DNA from: Seminavis robusta
Taxonomy: Eukaryota; Bacillariophyta; Bacillariophyceae; Naviculales; Naviculaceae
Assembly (NCBI GenBank): GCA_903772945.1
Contig: CAICTM010000175.1
Span: 1 to 64,000, forward strand
DNA length: 64,000 bases
Direction: 5' to 3'
Part shown: in pieces, positions 19,555 to 29,567 of the stretch
How positions within the stretch are numbered: position 1 is the first letter of the stretch
Layout: each line of letters opens with the position of its first letter
Notes under the pieces: generated by a model
Seen by the model: the letters and a program-made list of their open reading frames with translations, nothing else
Database searches by the model: none
What the model was told of the DNA's origin: nothing
Program-made: the position numbers and the translations under genes

Positions 19555-20686
19555 CGTTGCTTTGTTTGATTTGATTGAAAGAAGAAACTGAATCGGCTAG
19601 ACTACTAGTACTAGTACTCCAAGGAAACAAACACTTATCTATCCCACCAGCTAGCTAGTAGCGAGTTGCCTGTGTGGTCATGAAAGTTCAGCGACTCACT
19701 CGACCCAATGCTCTTTCCCTTTGTCCTCTCGTCAACAGCAGATCAGCAGATCCATGAGAGTCGAGTGACTAAAACGTACATGTACCACATACATGTAGAT
19801 ACATGAAGAGGTACCGTATTGGTCGAATTTTGTCGCAAATCAGGGTCGCGTCATTGCCCATGCACCAATTGGGAATCCTACGCGCACCGCAAAGATATTA
19901 TCCAAAGTTATCCCCTTATTTCCTCATTATACCCATATTTGGCTCCTCTGTATGAAGCTTTCCTAGTTTGCAGAGAGAATTGGTTGCAATCTCAAAGAAG
20001 GGAAGAGACTCCGACTCCCCTCACCTCCGAAACGAAGGGAAAGAAACGAATGCACACGTAGCCAATCAGTTGTAAAAACTGAGTTCTTACTATTATTGCA
20101 AGCTGGTCGTAGCGTGGCCAAGAAGGGTTTCTAGCTACATGTACATGTATTGGTGGGTTTCGCTGAGTAAGCAGACTGCGGAAGGAGGAAGAGATCCTGA
20201 GACCTGAGAAGAATCTTCAGGATCTTGAGATAGTAAGCGCAGCAAGCTTCGTTTGTTTGGACTCCTCGGATGCAGCAGGAGGAGTGCAACCAGTCGAAAA
20301 CATCCACCCCAAAGCAAGCCACGATGATACCTTGTCCAGAGTCCTGCATATGCAATGACATATATTGGTAGCAGCCAGGTGAGAATTCAAGCGTGCCGTA
20401 GCGGAAGACTTGCTGAGCTCCACTCGGATTTGGATTACCTGGAATGGATCACATCGGCTACACAGAAACCCTGCTCGGACAGCCACGCCAGCCTTTGACA
20501 AGGCAGAGTTGCAGGGGCTTGTCGGAGGGACCCTTCCGAGCTTACTGTGTGCTCGGTACTCGCTTTGGAACTATTTGGTAAGCACCAGAGTTTGGGGGTT
20601 GTGAATTTCGTTTGTCGTTTAGAGGACGAGAAAACGTTTCATAGTGCTTTATATATTACTTATTTGGAGGAGTTGTCAGCAAAGTG
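19555..20686. other. Intergenic, no protein gene seen
   Basis: About 1.1 kb between the cyclin promoter side and the tRNA gene. ACTACTAGTACTAGTACTCC at 19600-19619 and an AGCTAGCTAGTAGC run near 19650 are palindrome clusters. Short ORFs on both strands look random. Confidence 0.5.
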
Positions 20687-20841
20687 GCCTGGTTAGCTCA
20701 GGTAAGCATCTCAATGGCTCCAAGCAATTTCTCTCTCCACAACATCATCATCTGATTCCATCCATAACATCTCTCCACGTAGTTTGGCAGAGCGCACGAC
20801 TCTTAATCGTGTGGTCGAGGGTTCGATCCCCTCACTAGGTG
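20687..20841 (+). tRNA. tRNA-Lys(CUU) split by an 81-nt GT...AG insert in the D-loop
   Basis: Exon 1 is 20687-20701 (GCCTGGT acceptor strand, TA, D-stem GCTC, AG). The insert is 20702-20782, starting GTAAGCATC and ending CTCTCCACGTAG. Exon 2 is 20783-20841: TTTGGCA, D-stem GAGC, G26, anticodon arm CACGA-CTCTTAA-TCGTG (anticodon CTT), variable TGGTC, T-arm GAGGG-TTCGATC-CCCTC, acceptor ACTAGGT, discriminator G. Joined, it is a canonical 74-nt cloverleaf: all stems pair (acceptor with two G-U), and T8, A14, G18G19, A21, T33 and TTC are present. The usual intron site 37/38 is empty. Because AG flanks both borders, the junction is ambiguous by two bases. The insert has a spliceosomal look (CATAAC near a pyrimidine stretch before the AG) and I see no obvious bulge-helix-bulge. 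A broken gene is the alternative. Confidence 0.85.
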
Positions 20842-20848
20842 TTTTTTT
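20842..20848 (+). terminator. T7 Pol III terminator of the tRNA gene
   Basis: Seven T residues follow the discriminator base directly, the normal RNA polymerase III stop. This favours a live gene transcribed from its internal boxes; the B box GGTTCGATCCC is intact, while the A box is interrupted by the insert. Confidence 0.8.
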
Positions 20849-21074
20849 ATGTTTCCCACCTCAACATCTCATCGTTCGAAGCTTTTACGGAGTGATAGAG
20901 CTGCATTTGTTTTGTTCTATCTGCTGACCATGGTGGTCGGTGCCAAGCGTTTTATGATTACTTCGTGTATTATCCTTGTTGGAGTGAGTTTCTCCCCCCA
21001 TTTCGCACCTCCGCTCTATTCATTGGAGTGAGTTTCTTCCTCCCTATCCACCGATCCTTTTGGGGTCAGCCTCA

Positions 21075-22722
21075 ATGAAAACTCGACTGAATCCACGTGA
21101 CAACCGACTGGAGAACCGAACCCGACTCGCAGGAACCACAGGCCAGCTTTCGACCATGGTATTGGGCACCAAAAGAAACCAACATGGCCTCATAAAAAGA
21201 AACAAAGAAGTCTACAATCGTACCTACCGTACAAGTGCCACCAACATGCCAGCTTCTCGAAACCGCGACAAAGCCCGACCTCGTCCCGTAGTTCTGGAGT
21301 TGCATAACCATGAGGCGATGGAAGAGGCGCTGTCTTCTCTACGAGAGGCCACTCGCGCCAACAAGAAAATTGCAGTACCCGAGACGATTGAATTCTGTTT
21401 GCGCCACAATAGCGAACCTACGACGGCGCTCTTTCAAGACTATCTGAATGAACTCTGCAAGTATCAGGGTGGCTGTGATCAAATCAATTTGAATTTGAGG
21501 CTTTCGTCCCCTACGTTTGAGGAACAGCGAGAGCCCATACTTGGCTCCCCTTTTGTTCCCAGAAAACAAGCATTGGAAACGACAGTTGTTGCGGCCTTTC
21601 TCAAGAGTTTTCCGCAAAAGAATATCTCCTTGACGGCGTTAACTCTATCGATCACGAACTTTCGGGGCGAATTCAAGCCCGTTCTCGAGAAGCTGTCAGC
21701 ACAGACTGACCTCACGGAGATAACAATTGTGATGAAAGACTTTAGAGATGTCACGTTGGGGGCCCGCGCTGCGAGCCCCAACGACTATGAACAACTTCCT
21801 TCCGTGCTCGCAATGCTTCCTAATCTTCGGAAAATAACCTTCAAGGAATCCCCTAACTTCGGGGCCACGGTATGGTCGGATACCATGGCTCGGCAGATGA
21901 AAGTCCACCTTTCTCAAATGTGGCAACTAGCTAGAAGAGTTGCACCTTGTACCGAGCCACACTCAGCACGGCATCGAGTTCGACCTTGCCCTAATGTTTT
22001 GTGATCCAGAGTATTCCTTCCACCTGAAACACTTGGCATTACGCGGTGTACCAGAGGATCATTTGGATCAATTAGCGCAAGTGATCCGCAACAACAGGGC
22101 TGAAGAGTTCACAGCAAGAATCGTTTCGGACGACTTCTTTGAAGCATTGGAAGGAACCGGGTTGAAACGGTTGAACCTTGACTCTGCTGTTTCCGAGAGC
22201 CAACTGCCTTACCTGGGTGAATTGCTGGCTCACAACGATTCCACTCTGGAGCAACTTCACATTTTGGTCAATTCGTCCATAACGATCCTACCCATCATCG
22301 AAGCCCTTCGAGGCAATACTACCTTAACAACCCTTGCCTTGAATGGCGACCATCTTCGTGAAGGTCGATTCTCTAGTTGGCCTCGACGCGCAAGCTATTG
22401 GTCTCGGACGCTCGACAGCAACGTAGATGCTTTCCATAACATGCTGCAAGAAGACAATTGTACGCTTGTTGACTTGTGCCTCCAATCAAATGTATTGAGG
22501 CCCACCAATTCGAGGCGAAAACGAAAAGTCAGTGCTACCAGTACTGACAGACTACGCCAACTGAGAAACCTTGACTTGCTTTTGCGCCTAAACAAGCATG
22601 GAAGAATCCATTGGAGTACTTGGTCGAATGCAGGCTGGGCCAAAGCGATCATTGGCTCGAAAGATGATGTTGATGTTGTTTACAGCTTCTTGCAACAGAA
22701 TCCCTCCATCCTTCCAGCCTAG
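21075..22722 (+). pseudogene. LRR-family gene with a 4-nt CTAG frameshift
   Basis: Same family as the other LRR genes here. The first frame runs from ATG 21075 to about 21928 (basic leader, then LTALTLSITNFRG, LTEITIVMKDF, LRKITFKESPN); a second frame continues to 22722 (LKHLALRGV, LKRLNLDSAV, LEQLHILVNSS, LTTLALNGD) and ends with the family signature DVVYSFLQQNPSIL. They meet at caaCTAGCTAGaagag. Reading one CTAG instead of two gives the LRR consensus QLEELHLV with the frame intact from start to stop (548 codons). So a duplicated CTAG appears to have broken an otherwise clean gene. No GT-AG intron of workable size removes it. A sequencing error or a null allele is possible. Confidence 0.8.
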
Positions 22723-22730
22723 AAGTAAGG

Positions 22731-23185
22731 TTGTTGGCTGGCAACCACAAATCATGCCTTTGACGGGCTCATCAGCTCGAATGCAATTGTTGGGCAGCTT
22801 GCTACCAGGTACCCATACATAGCTAGCTTGACAGACTTCGCTTTGCTTATTGGACACTTGCTTTTCTCGGTTTGCTCACAGCCCAGGGTGCCGTGTGAGA
22901 TTGGCTGGGTGGCCCTCTACCCTTCCGGTACGACGTAGAGAAGTTGCTTGTTTTAAAAATACCGGTAGGCAGTTGGCTGACAACCACAAATCACGTCTTT
23001 GACGAGCTCATCAGCTCGCATGTAGTCGTTAGGCAGCTTGCTACAGATTTTTCCATCAAGCAACCCATGTGCGGACATTAGACTAGCTATAGACTTCGCT
23101 TTGCGTATGCACTCTTGCTCTGCTCCGATAATACTCTTGCTGTGCTCGTTTGCTCGCAGCCCAGGAGCATGGTGCCGTGTTTGTT
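22731..23185. repeat. Diverged direct duplication of ~190-215 nt
   Basis: Block 22731-22905 recurs at 22972-23185 with substitutions and indels: shared runs include GGCTGGCAACCACAAATCA/CTGACAACCACAAATCA, CTCATCAGCTCG, GGCAGCTTGCTAC, GACTTCGCTTTGC and GCAGCCCAGG. It lies between the LRR gene and the mS35 gene and shows no transposon ends. Confidence 0.7.
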
Positions 23186-23557
23186 TTTTCCAGGGCGAAG
23201 GCGTGGGAGTAAAACTGGCGAGAAGCCAGCGGAACGAGAATTCGTGGCTGTGGGCGCACTTCCGCTTCGAAGTGCCTCAAATGCGAATGCAATTGCATCT
23301 GCGTCGATCACTTCCCAACCCTTCAAAAATTCAGCTTGTTGCGTGGTAACATAGAGCACTTGTATTTGCAAAGGTTGGTCGACAGCTTCCGACAAGCAGA
23401 CAAAGGATACCTTCGAGAGCCTTCTGATTGAGAAATTGTCGCGTCTTGGCTGCCTCATTAATATTCTACGCCAGAATATAGTCGATCAATTCGTCTACAT
23501 ACCCATCCATCAGCTACCCATCAGTCAATCAATCAATAACCCATCATCATCATTATC

Positions 23558-24160
23558 ATGTCCACCAGAGCAATGGCATCGACTGCCTTGAAGCTGTTGG
23601 CCCGTCAACAAGCCGTGCGAAAGAGTCTCATCCCGGCAGGAAGCCGACGAGCCTTTAGTTCTGCCGCCTGTGCGCTCGATGAAGACTTGGAGCGCGAACG
23701 CTTGTACGGAGGCCAGCCGTCTCCCATGTCCGAATTTCTGGACCTTGCCGTGAACCACGGCCATACATCCACCGGAGCTCCTCCCAAATACCAACTGGTC
23801 GAAGCTCCCGTGTTGAAATGTGGAATATCGGAAGACGATCTGACATTCAAGACAACCAGTTTTGGACGCCTTATTGAAGCACCCTACGTGCAACACCAAG
23901 AGCACAAGGTCACCATGTGCGTACGATGGCACGTCTTGCCACTCAACGATTTTGAAAAGCGCATCTTGATGGAACTGGTGGGAGGTCGATACAATCCCGA
24001 ACAAAACCAACTCAAGCTGACATCGGACCAATTTGGAAGTCGAATCGAAAACAAGAGACATCTCACGTCCATGTTGGATCGACTCGTTTTTGCTGCCCGA
24101 AAGCTTGCGGTCGAAGCCACCAAACAAGAGTCGGTCGAAGCCACTGCGGTAGAAGAGTAG
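23558..24160 (+). CDS. Mitochondrial ribosomal protein mS35 (MRPS28/35 family)
   Basis: Small-subunit mitoribosomal protein. The 200-aa product starts with a mitochondrial targeting peptide rich in Arg, Ala and Ser (MSTRAMASTALKLLARQQAV...SRRAFSSAA). The conserved domain lies at about residues 105-185: HKVTMCVRWHVLPLNDFEKR, ELVGGRYNPEQNQLKLTSDQF, RIENKRHLTSMLDRLVFAAR, matching the 'GERY...D.L.L..D..P.R..N......L...' pattern of mS35. A short acidic C-tail follows. One exon; about 835 nt upstream holds the diverged duplication. Confidence 0.82.
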   Translation: MSTRAMASTALKLLARQQAVRKSLIPAGSRRAFSSAACALDEDLERERLYGGQPSPMSEFLDLAVNHGHTSTGAPPKYQLVEAPVLKCGISEDDLTFKTTSFGRLIEAPYVQHQEHKVTMCVRWHVLPLNDFEKRILMELVGGRYNPEQNQLKLTSDQFGSRIENKRHLTSMLDRLVFAARKLAVEATKQESVEATAVEE

Positions 24161-24809
24161 ACTGACTGACTTACCGGTGGGGAGCTTTTTGTCTTTTCCC
24201 CTGCTTTTTGCTAGGAAAGTTTTCCATTTTCATGGCTTCAAGAGAAAGGCTGTCCCACCATGAGTTGACAGACGGCCACAGCCCTCCAAGAGCTTGAACC
24301 AAATTTTATCCCTTGCTATCAGAGATATATACACATGCCCACAATGCATCATCCATTTTTACATTTTACAGAAAGCGTTCAATTCAGAAAACCCAAAGAT
24401 GAACGCACAACAACAGCACAGCATTTTGGAAGGAACATTCTTGGAAGACGATTTTAAAAGTAGTGGTCTAGGTTAATTAATACACAATTATATATGATTG
24501 CATTCAAAATGTAATCAGTAGATAGTGGTAGCAATGTTGCTTTCAACAAACTGCCTGGTCAATCGAAAGTCAGCAATCAGCTCTTTCCTTCTGATTCCTG
24601 TACAGAATCTGATCTGGAGTGAGCATAGGGTTGTTTTTCTCACTATTTTTTCCGGTACTGTACGGGTTTGCCTCATGCACATTCAATACATGTACTCCCT
24701 GAGGCACTCAAGACCACGCTAGCTTTCTACGGTACTACTGAGCAATTTGCAATCCAGAGAGCATTTAGAAGAGCATCAACGAAAGTAAGCTACAGTTATG
24801 GTACTAATA
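24161..24809. other. 3' intergenic between convergent genes
   Basis: About 650 nt, somewhat AT-rich around 24290-24520. No gene or repeat seen. Confidence 0.5.
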
Positions 24810-27101
24810 CTACGACCCATATAATGCGGCGTGCTCGTCAGCTTCACCTGTTTCACCTTCCTTGCCAAGCCCTAAAAGTTTGTCTAGTTCCGCCTGGAAA
24901 GCATCGACACCGACTGGCAAGCTTTCCAAATGGTTGTATTGGGCATCCAGCAGCCTGTGACGCTTCACCAGCATGATGTGCTTGGCAAAGGCAAATTCCA
25001 TCTGCGCTTCCACATCGGCAAGCCGAGCCAATGCCTTAGTATAGCCAGAAGGCGCAGCGGGAGACGGTGGTGGGTCCTCAACTCGTTCGGGTTCGGCAGC
25101 AGGAACCGGTGCTGCTGGTGCTTTCGTGGGAGACGATGGTGCTGACGGTGAAGGACGTGGAGGCGGATTGGCGGCCAGTGTGGCGTAGGAATTGACCATG
25201 ATTCGTGGCGGTGGAGGTGCCGTCTTTCTCCAGTCCGTGGTGCCTCGGGGCGACGGTTGTGGTCCACCCGTGGATCCAGCATCATCGTCATGTCGTCTCC
25301 ACGAAGGCGCAGCCGTCGCCGAAGATATTGCCAAGTCTGAATACGACGCGTAGGAAGGCCGCGGAGATAACTCGGGTCCCCGTGCGGATGATGGTCCATC
25401 GGAGAGCCCCGACAAAGACACGCGACGATCGCCATAGCGACCTCCAAAATTGCTGTAATCACTTGCTTGTCCACGACCCCCTCTTCCTCCACGGTATCCT
25501 CTCCCTCGTCCACGGCCTCTGCCACCGCGCCCGTAGGAATCACCGCGATATCCACTGCTAATGCTGTCATCGTCAAAGTTGTTGTCACCAGTACTGGAGT
25601 ACAGTCTCCGTGTGGCATGGGGGGAGTCAGTTGGCGGCGAAGTCCATCTTCCTTCGTCACAAAGGCGTGAATCTGCGGCGTTGTTGCGATACGCTTCATC
25701 ACCCGCGTCGCTGCCAGCCCGTTCAATGTTGTTGGATGCCGTACTGGTTTCTGTTCCATCCCGTGCAAACGGAAGCGGCGGTGGTCCTTCACCATCCTGT
25801 TCTCTTGCCACACGTTTCACAAAGGACGACTCTTCGCTGGCTTCACCATCCTCTCGACGACGCTTTGCACCCGGCGCATAGTGAGGAGATTCCTCCTGTT
25901 CCCCAGGCTCCACACTTTTTCCTCGTTCCTGTGATCCACCACGCCGAAATTCCTCGTTGGTGGCGCTGGAAAAGGATCCATACGTCCCAGTCCTCCGACC
26001 ACCGGTAGTACCAGTTGGATGGGGCGAAACACTGCGTCCTCCATCGCTGCTGTTGCTGGCTCTGTCTCGTTCTCGAAAGGAGGACGGTCTAATTTCTCCA
26101 GGGGAGGGCCCTTCCATGGGCAAATCCTCGGAGAAACTGCCACTGCGTGGATGAGGAGTCGTAATTTCACCCACGGAATTATTGTCGCCGCCACCAAAGG
26201 AAGAATAGCTGTTGTCATTATTTGTGGAGGCTGCCAAGGACCCATAGGTACTTTCGGGGAATCGTCCTCCTCTTCCTGCATTGTCGTCTCTGTAATTAGA
26301 ACCTCTTCCTCCTCGATGATACGATCTGCCTCCTGCTCCACTACCTCTGGATGCTCTCCCTCCCGAGTACATGTAGTCTCTTCCACGGCCTCTGCCTCCT
26401 CGTGCCGTGCTGCTCTCTCTGCCAGCTACAGAAGTGCTGCGTCGACTGGAAGAAATTCCATAATCACTCGTCGTGACACTTGTTGCTCCTCCTCCTCTTG
26501 TGCCTCTTCCCGTGCGTGTCAATGTCAGTTCTGGATTGCGCGAGGAATATCGTTCCTCTCCAAAGCGGTCACTGCTGGTGGTGTTATTACTGGCACTAGT
26601 ACTGGAACTCAAACTCAATTGATACCGTCCACCTCCTCCTCCACGACCGCCGCCTCGATAGGATCCTCGCAATCCCAGTCGTCCACCGCCACTACTTCCA
26701 CGGCCTCGATCGTACCGTCCAGCTCCCAAGAGACTGGTGGTTCGACCACCTCCACCACTCATGGGATAACTGCCACGAGGCGAAGTGGCAGCTTGATGGT
26801 GATATTGAGCGGCAGATGAAGTAGCAGATGTCGCTGCATTCGTGCTGATATTGCTAGCGCTAGCACCACAGGTACCACCCGCGGCACTTGCAGGATCATT
26901 GCTTGCGACAGCGGCAGTGGGGGTGGCAGAGGTTTTGCGGGCAAAGCTGGGAGGCGGCGCACTGGCCAACGACGCATACGAAGACAAGGGAGCCGCCGAG
27001 GCTGCCGCCGTAATGGTCCTTTGAGGGCCTCGATAATGTTCACGCTCTCGGCTGTGGTGTTGTTGCCCTTCAATGCGAGGGCTGGGAGGTGGAGGGCCCA
27101 T
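24810..27101 (-). CDS. Large disordered RGG/RG-rich protein, 763 aa
   Basis: Probably an RNA-binding or condensate-forming protein, judged from composition only. The middle is packed with RGG, GRGRG and RGGRGG clusters, typical arginine-methylation and RNA-contact motifs; Ser/Thr, Pro and acidic stretches fill the rest. A predicted coiled coil sits near the C-terminus (YTKALARLADVEAQMEFAFA...LLDAQYNHLESLPVGVDAFQAELDKLL). A short motif SYASLASAPPPS near the N-terminus recurs as SYATLAANPPPRPS near residue 690, with looser forms between. I chose ATG 27101 (MGPPPPSPRIEG); an in-frame ATG at 27323 would add 74 residues of plainer sequence. No RRM or helicase domain seen. No intron needed. Confidence 0.75.
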   Translation of the reverse strand: MGPPPPSPRIEGQQHHSREREHYRGPQRTITAAASAAPLSSYASLASAPPPSFARKTSATPTAAVASNDPASAAGGTCGASASNISTNAATSATSSAAQYHHQAATSPRGSYPMSGGGGRTTSLLGAGRYDRGRGSSGGGRLGLRGSYRGGGRGGGGGRYQLSLSSSTSASNNTTSSDRFGEERYSSRNPELTLTRTGRGTRGGGATSVTTSDYGISSSRRSTSVAGRESSTARGGRGRGRDYMYSGGRASRGSGAGGRSYHRGGRGSNYRDDNAGRGGRFPESTYGSLAASTNNDNSYSSFGGGDNNSVGEITTPHPRSGSFSEDLPMEGPSPGEIRPSSFRERDRASNSSDGGRSVSPHPTGTTGGRRTGTYGSFSSATNEEFRRGGSQERGKSVEPGEQEESPHYAPGAKRRREDGEASEESSFVKRVAREQDGEGPPPLPFARDGTETSTASNNIERAGSDAGDEAYRNNAADSRLCDEGRWTSPPTDSPHATRRLYSSTGDNNFDDDSISSGYRGDSYGRGGRGRGRGRGYRGGRGGRGQASDYSNFGGRYGDRRVSLSGLSDGPSSARGPELSPRPSYASYSDLAISSATAAPSWRRHDDDAGSTGGPQPSPRGTTDWRKTAPPPPRIMVNSYATLAANPPPRPSPSAPSSPTKAPAAPVPAAEPERVEDPPPSPAAPSGYTKALARLADVEAQMEFAFAKHIMLVKRHRLLDAQYNHLESLPVGVDAFQAELDKLLGLGKEGETGEADEHAALYGS

Positions 27102-27323
27102 GGTATCAATACGTTGTCTCTCGCTATCTTGGTCCTCTCTTCTAGCTAGTTGTGCGTTGTGTCTTGTCGCTTTGGTGGCAAGTGTTTGTTTCGTTGGGAG
27201 GAATGGCTGATAAGAAAGCCTGAACACTATAATAGAGTTGATCAATTTTGACTTGTGACTCGACTCGATTGACGTCCACGCCTCTTTCCACGCTCTGCAC
27301 TCTTCCGTACTGACCCTCTCCAT

Positions 27324-28073
27324 TGTACCCGTATGGTACCAGTAATCTAGTTCGCAGACTGCAACTGGAGAGGGACCCTAAAAGGACTACCCGTACCGTA
27401 TGGTATTCGCAACAATGGCGTCCGGAGAGCGGTATCCAAGAGGCTTGATGGCGTGAGCCTTTCTCAGGTTTTAACTTCGGATAGCCTGTATTTTGAGTGG
27501 TCTCGTTGCGGACGGCACAGTCAAAACCCAATACCTGATAGAGGCGGCAAAGAGAGTTGAACATAGCAACGACTCCATCATTCTCCCCATCTTGTTTAGG
27601 GAAGCCAAACATCGAGAGCGTTGCTGAAAGTATTCAATCAGCGCAGACGTCCAACAGCCTCATTCATGCTACCCCAGCCAGTTCATTGCTGGCACGAGAA
27701 ACATGTCATTGAATCCTGTATTTCTCTAGTTTGCTTCTGTAATTCCGTGTCAGCTCAAACCCCTGCCCCCCGAAACAAAAGCTGAGGTAAAACTGATTAA
27801 TTGAACAGCAATAGACGCAAACGGTTCCCTCGACTCGGAATAAAGCAGAAACACCAGCAAATAGAGGCAACCAGGTGCCGAGGAACAGTGTTGATGGGGA
27901 CACCACTGTGCTTCTCCGAGAGGATCCGATGAGGCACAGCAACGGTACAAGGATAAGCGGTGGTTTCATCAGGGGTGCTCGTGAATTGACCGGGCGGCAT
28001 CCGATCATTCCGTCTATCTCGATAATGTGTTCTATATGTCTATTAGCTTTCTATCTTATTAGCCTTCTATCAT
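27324..28073. other. Intergenic, no gene seen
   Basis: About 750 nt upstream of the RGG gene and downstream of the next minus-strand LRR gene. Short ORFs on both strands lack recognisable features. Confidence 0.5.
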
Positions 28074-29567
28074 CTAAACGTCACACGCGGCTGCTGTACC
28101 CAAGGGGAGCAAATGTGGGTGAACCGACAGCAAGTAAAACAACGTACTCAGGTCTGCGCTGTGGCGTTGTAGCGTGTCCACCATCCAAGTGAGGGAGTTC
28201 CTTGTCGTACGTGTAGTACCGTTGCTCAACCACTTTTGTCGCAGGCCGCCTCGATTCAACCCCAGAAAAAAGGCAACAGTGCCACCCCACTCGATGGGCG
28301 TGACGGAGTGACCACCCATGACGGAAAACTCTTCCAAGACGGTACGATTGGATTGCGACAGTGCCTGCCACAAGGGTTCCGTGAACGCCTTGGCCAAGCG
28401 GCTGTTGTCATTGCGGTATCGTCGAGGTTGTCGAAACTCCAATCCAAACCGTTTCAGGGTTGTGTTCCTCGCAATGCCTTGATGACAGATAATCTCCGCG
28501 TAGGCTTCGGCAGAATACGACTGGTCGTGACTTGTGCATGGTAGTTGTTGTTCCTGTTGTTGTTGCTTTTGTTTGTCTTTTGGAGACGACCAGCTGTTGT
28601 TGGCGGTATTATTATCTAAACTTGTGTTCTCCCAGTGTTGTTCTTGTTCTTGCCGGCAAATCAAGTGCAGATCAGTAAGCCTTTGATTGTTCCGTAGTAT
28701 GCTGGCAATGGGTTTGGCAAACATGACCGAGGTTCCCCAGTCGATATCAAGTAGCACCTGTCGCAAGGCATGGTTATTGTTTTGTAGCATCAAAGTCAAC
28801 TCTTGCGCAGCCAACGGACCAAGGTTGCATTGACAGAGCTCCAATTTTTCCAAACTGCGATTGTTCGTTAAACAGCTGGCAAAATCCGCAATGGTATCAT
28901 TGACGGAGGGAATATCCCATAGCTCCAGTTGTCGCAAGTAGGGTGACGATGCCATGGCTGTGAGAGCCACGGCAGATACGGGAACATCTTCCAGTTCCAA
29001 AATTCTCATGCTATCTGGACATTCCATCGCCAAGGACACCAGAAATGGTTCCAAGCTAGACGAAGCTGCTGAATCCTGAGCTGCCGTGACGGAATCTGTT
29101 GGTTGTCGGTTGTCAACTTGAATATCCGAGAGACACACACATGCCAAGGAGGCATGACCGCGCACGGCCTGTGATAGAGCTTCAAATCCACCGTCCTCAT
29201 CTCCACCATTGGTCAATAATAATGATACAGAATCCACACAGAGCATTTGCAACTTGAGCGACTGGTTCATGACATGGGCCAACAGTCTCACTGGCAATGA
29301 CATGCCTCCCAAGTTGATTCGCAACTGCTCGAGATTTTCCAATTCCCCGAGACAGGAGAAGAGCAAGGACATCCAATCATCGTCTACCCAATCCTCGGCT
29401 TCTTCCGAACAAGACTGTATCTCGACTTTGGTCACGTTTGCTCGTGTATCATCCGCCAAATGGAACAGCATTGTTAGCTCCTCGGTGTCGTCTCCTTCAT
29501 CGAGGTCAATCAACAGGTGGGTTCTTGGAGGAATCACTTCCCTGGAGCTGTCCAATGTTTTAGCCAT
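28074..29567 (-). CDS. Degenerate LRR (RNI-like) protein, 497 aa
   Basis: One exon from ATG 29567; the in-frame codons above it have no ATG. Repeats such as LEQLRINLGGMSLPV, LKLQMLCVDSV, MRILELEDVPV, LRQLELWDIPS, LEKLELCQCNLG and LTDLHLICRQ span the protein. It shares the N-terminal LFSCLGELENLEQL...LPVRLL and the C-terminal LFYLLSVHPHLLP with the LRR genes at 10354, 35241 and 46982. A Gln/Lys-rich insert (DKQKQQQQEQQ) interrupts the repeats near residue 340. No signal peptide or membrane segment; role unknown, probably protein binding. Confidence 0.85.
   Translation of the reverse strand: MAKTLDSSREVIPPRTHLLIDLDEGDDTEELTMLFHLADDTRANVTKVEIQSCSEEAEDWVDDDWMSLLFSCLGELENLEQLRINLGGMSLPVRLLAHVMNQSLKLQMLCVDSVSLLLTNGGDEDGGFEALSQAVRGHASLACVCLSDIQVDNRQPTDSVTAAQDSAASSSLEPFLVSLAMECPDSMRILELEDVPVSAVALTAMASSPYLRQLELWDIPSVNDTIADFASCLTNNRSLEKLELCQCNLGPLAAQELTLMLQNNNHALRQVLLDIDWGTSVMFAKPIASILRNNQRLTDLHLICRQEQEQHWENTSLDNNTANNSWSSPKDKQKQQQQEQQLPCTSHDQSYSAEAYAEIICHQGIARNTTLKRFGLEFRQPRRYRNDNSRLAKAFTEPLWQALSQSNRTVLEEFSVMGGHSVTPIEWGGTVAFFLGLNRGGLRQKWLSNGTTRTTRNSLTWMVDTLQRHSADLSTLFYLLSVHPHLLPLGTAAACDV

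Noticed and set aside
26019-26819. 266-aa Ser/Thr-rich plus-strand ORF
   Set aside because: Complement of the RGG-coding repeats of the minus-strand gene.
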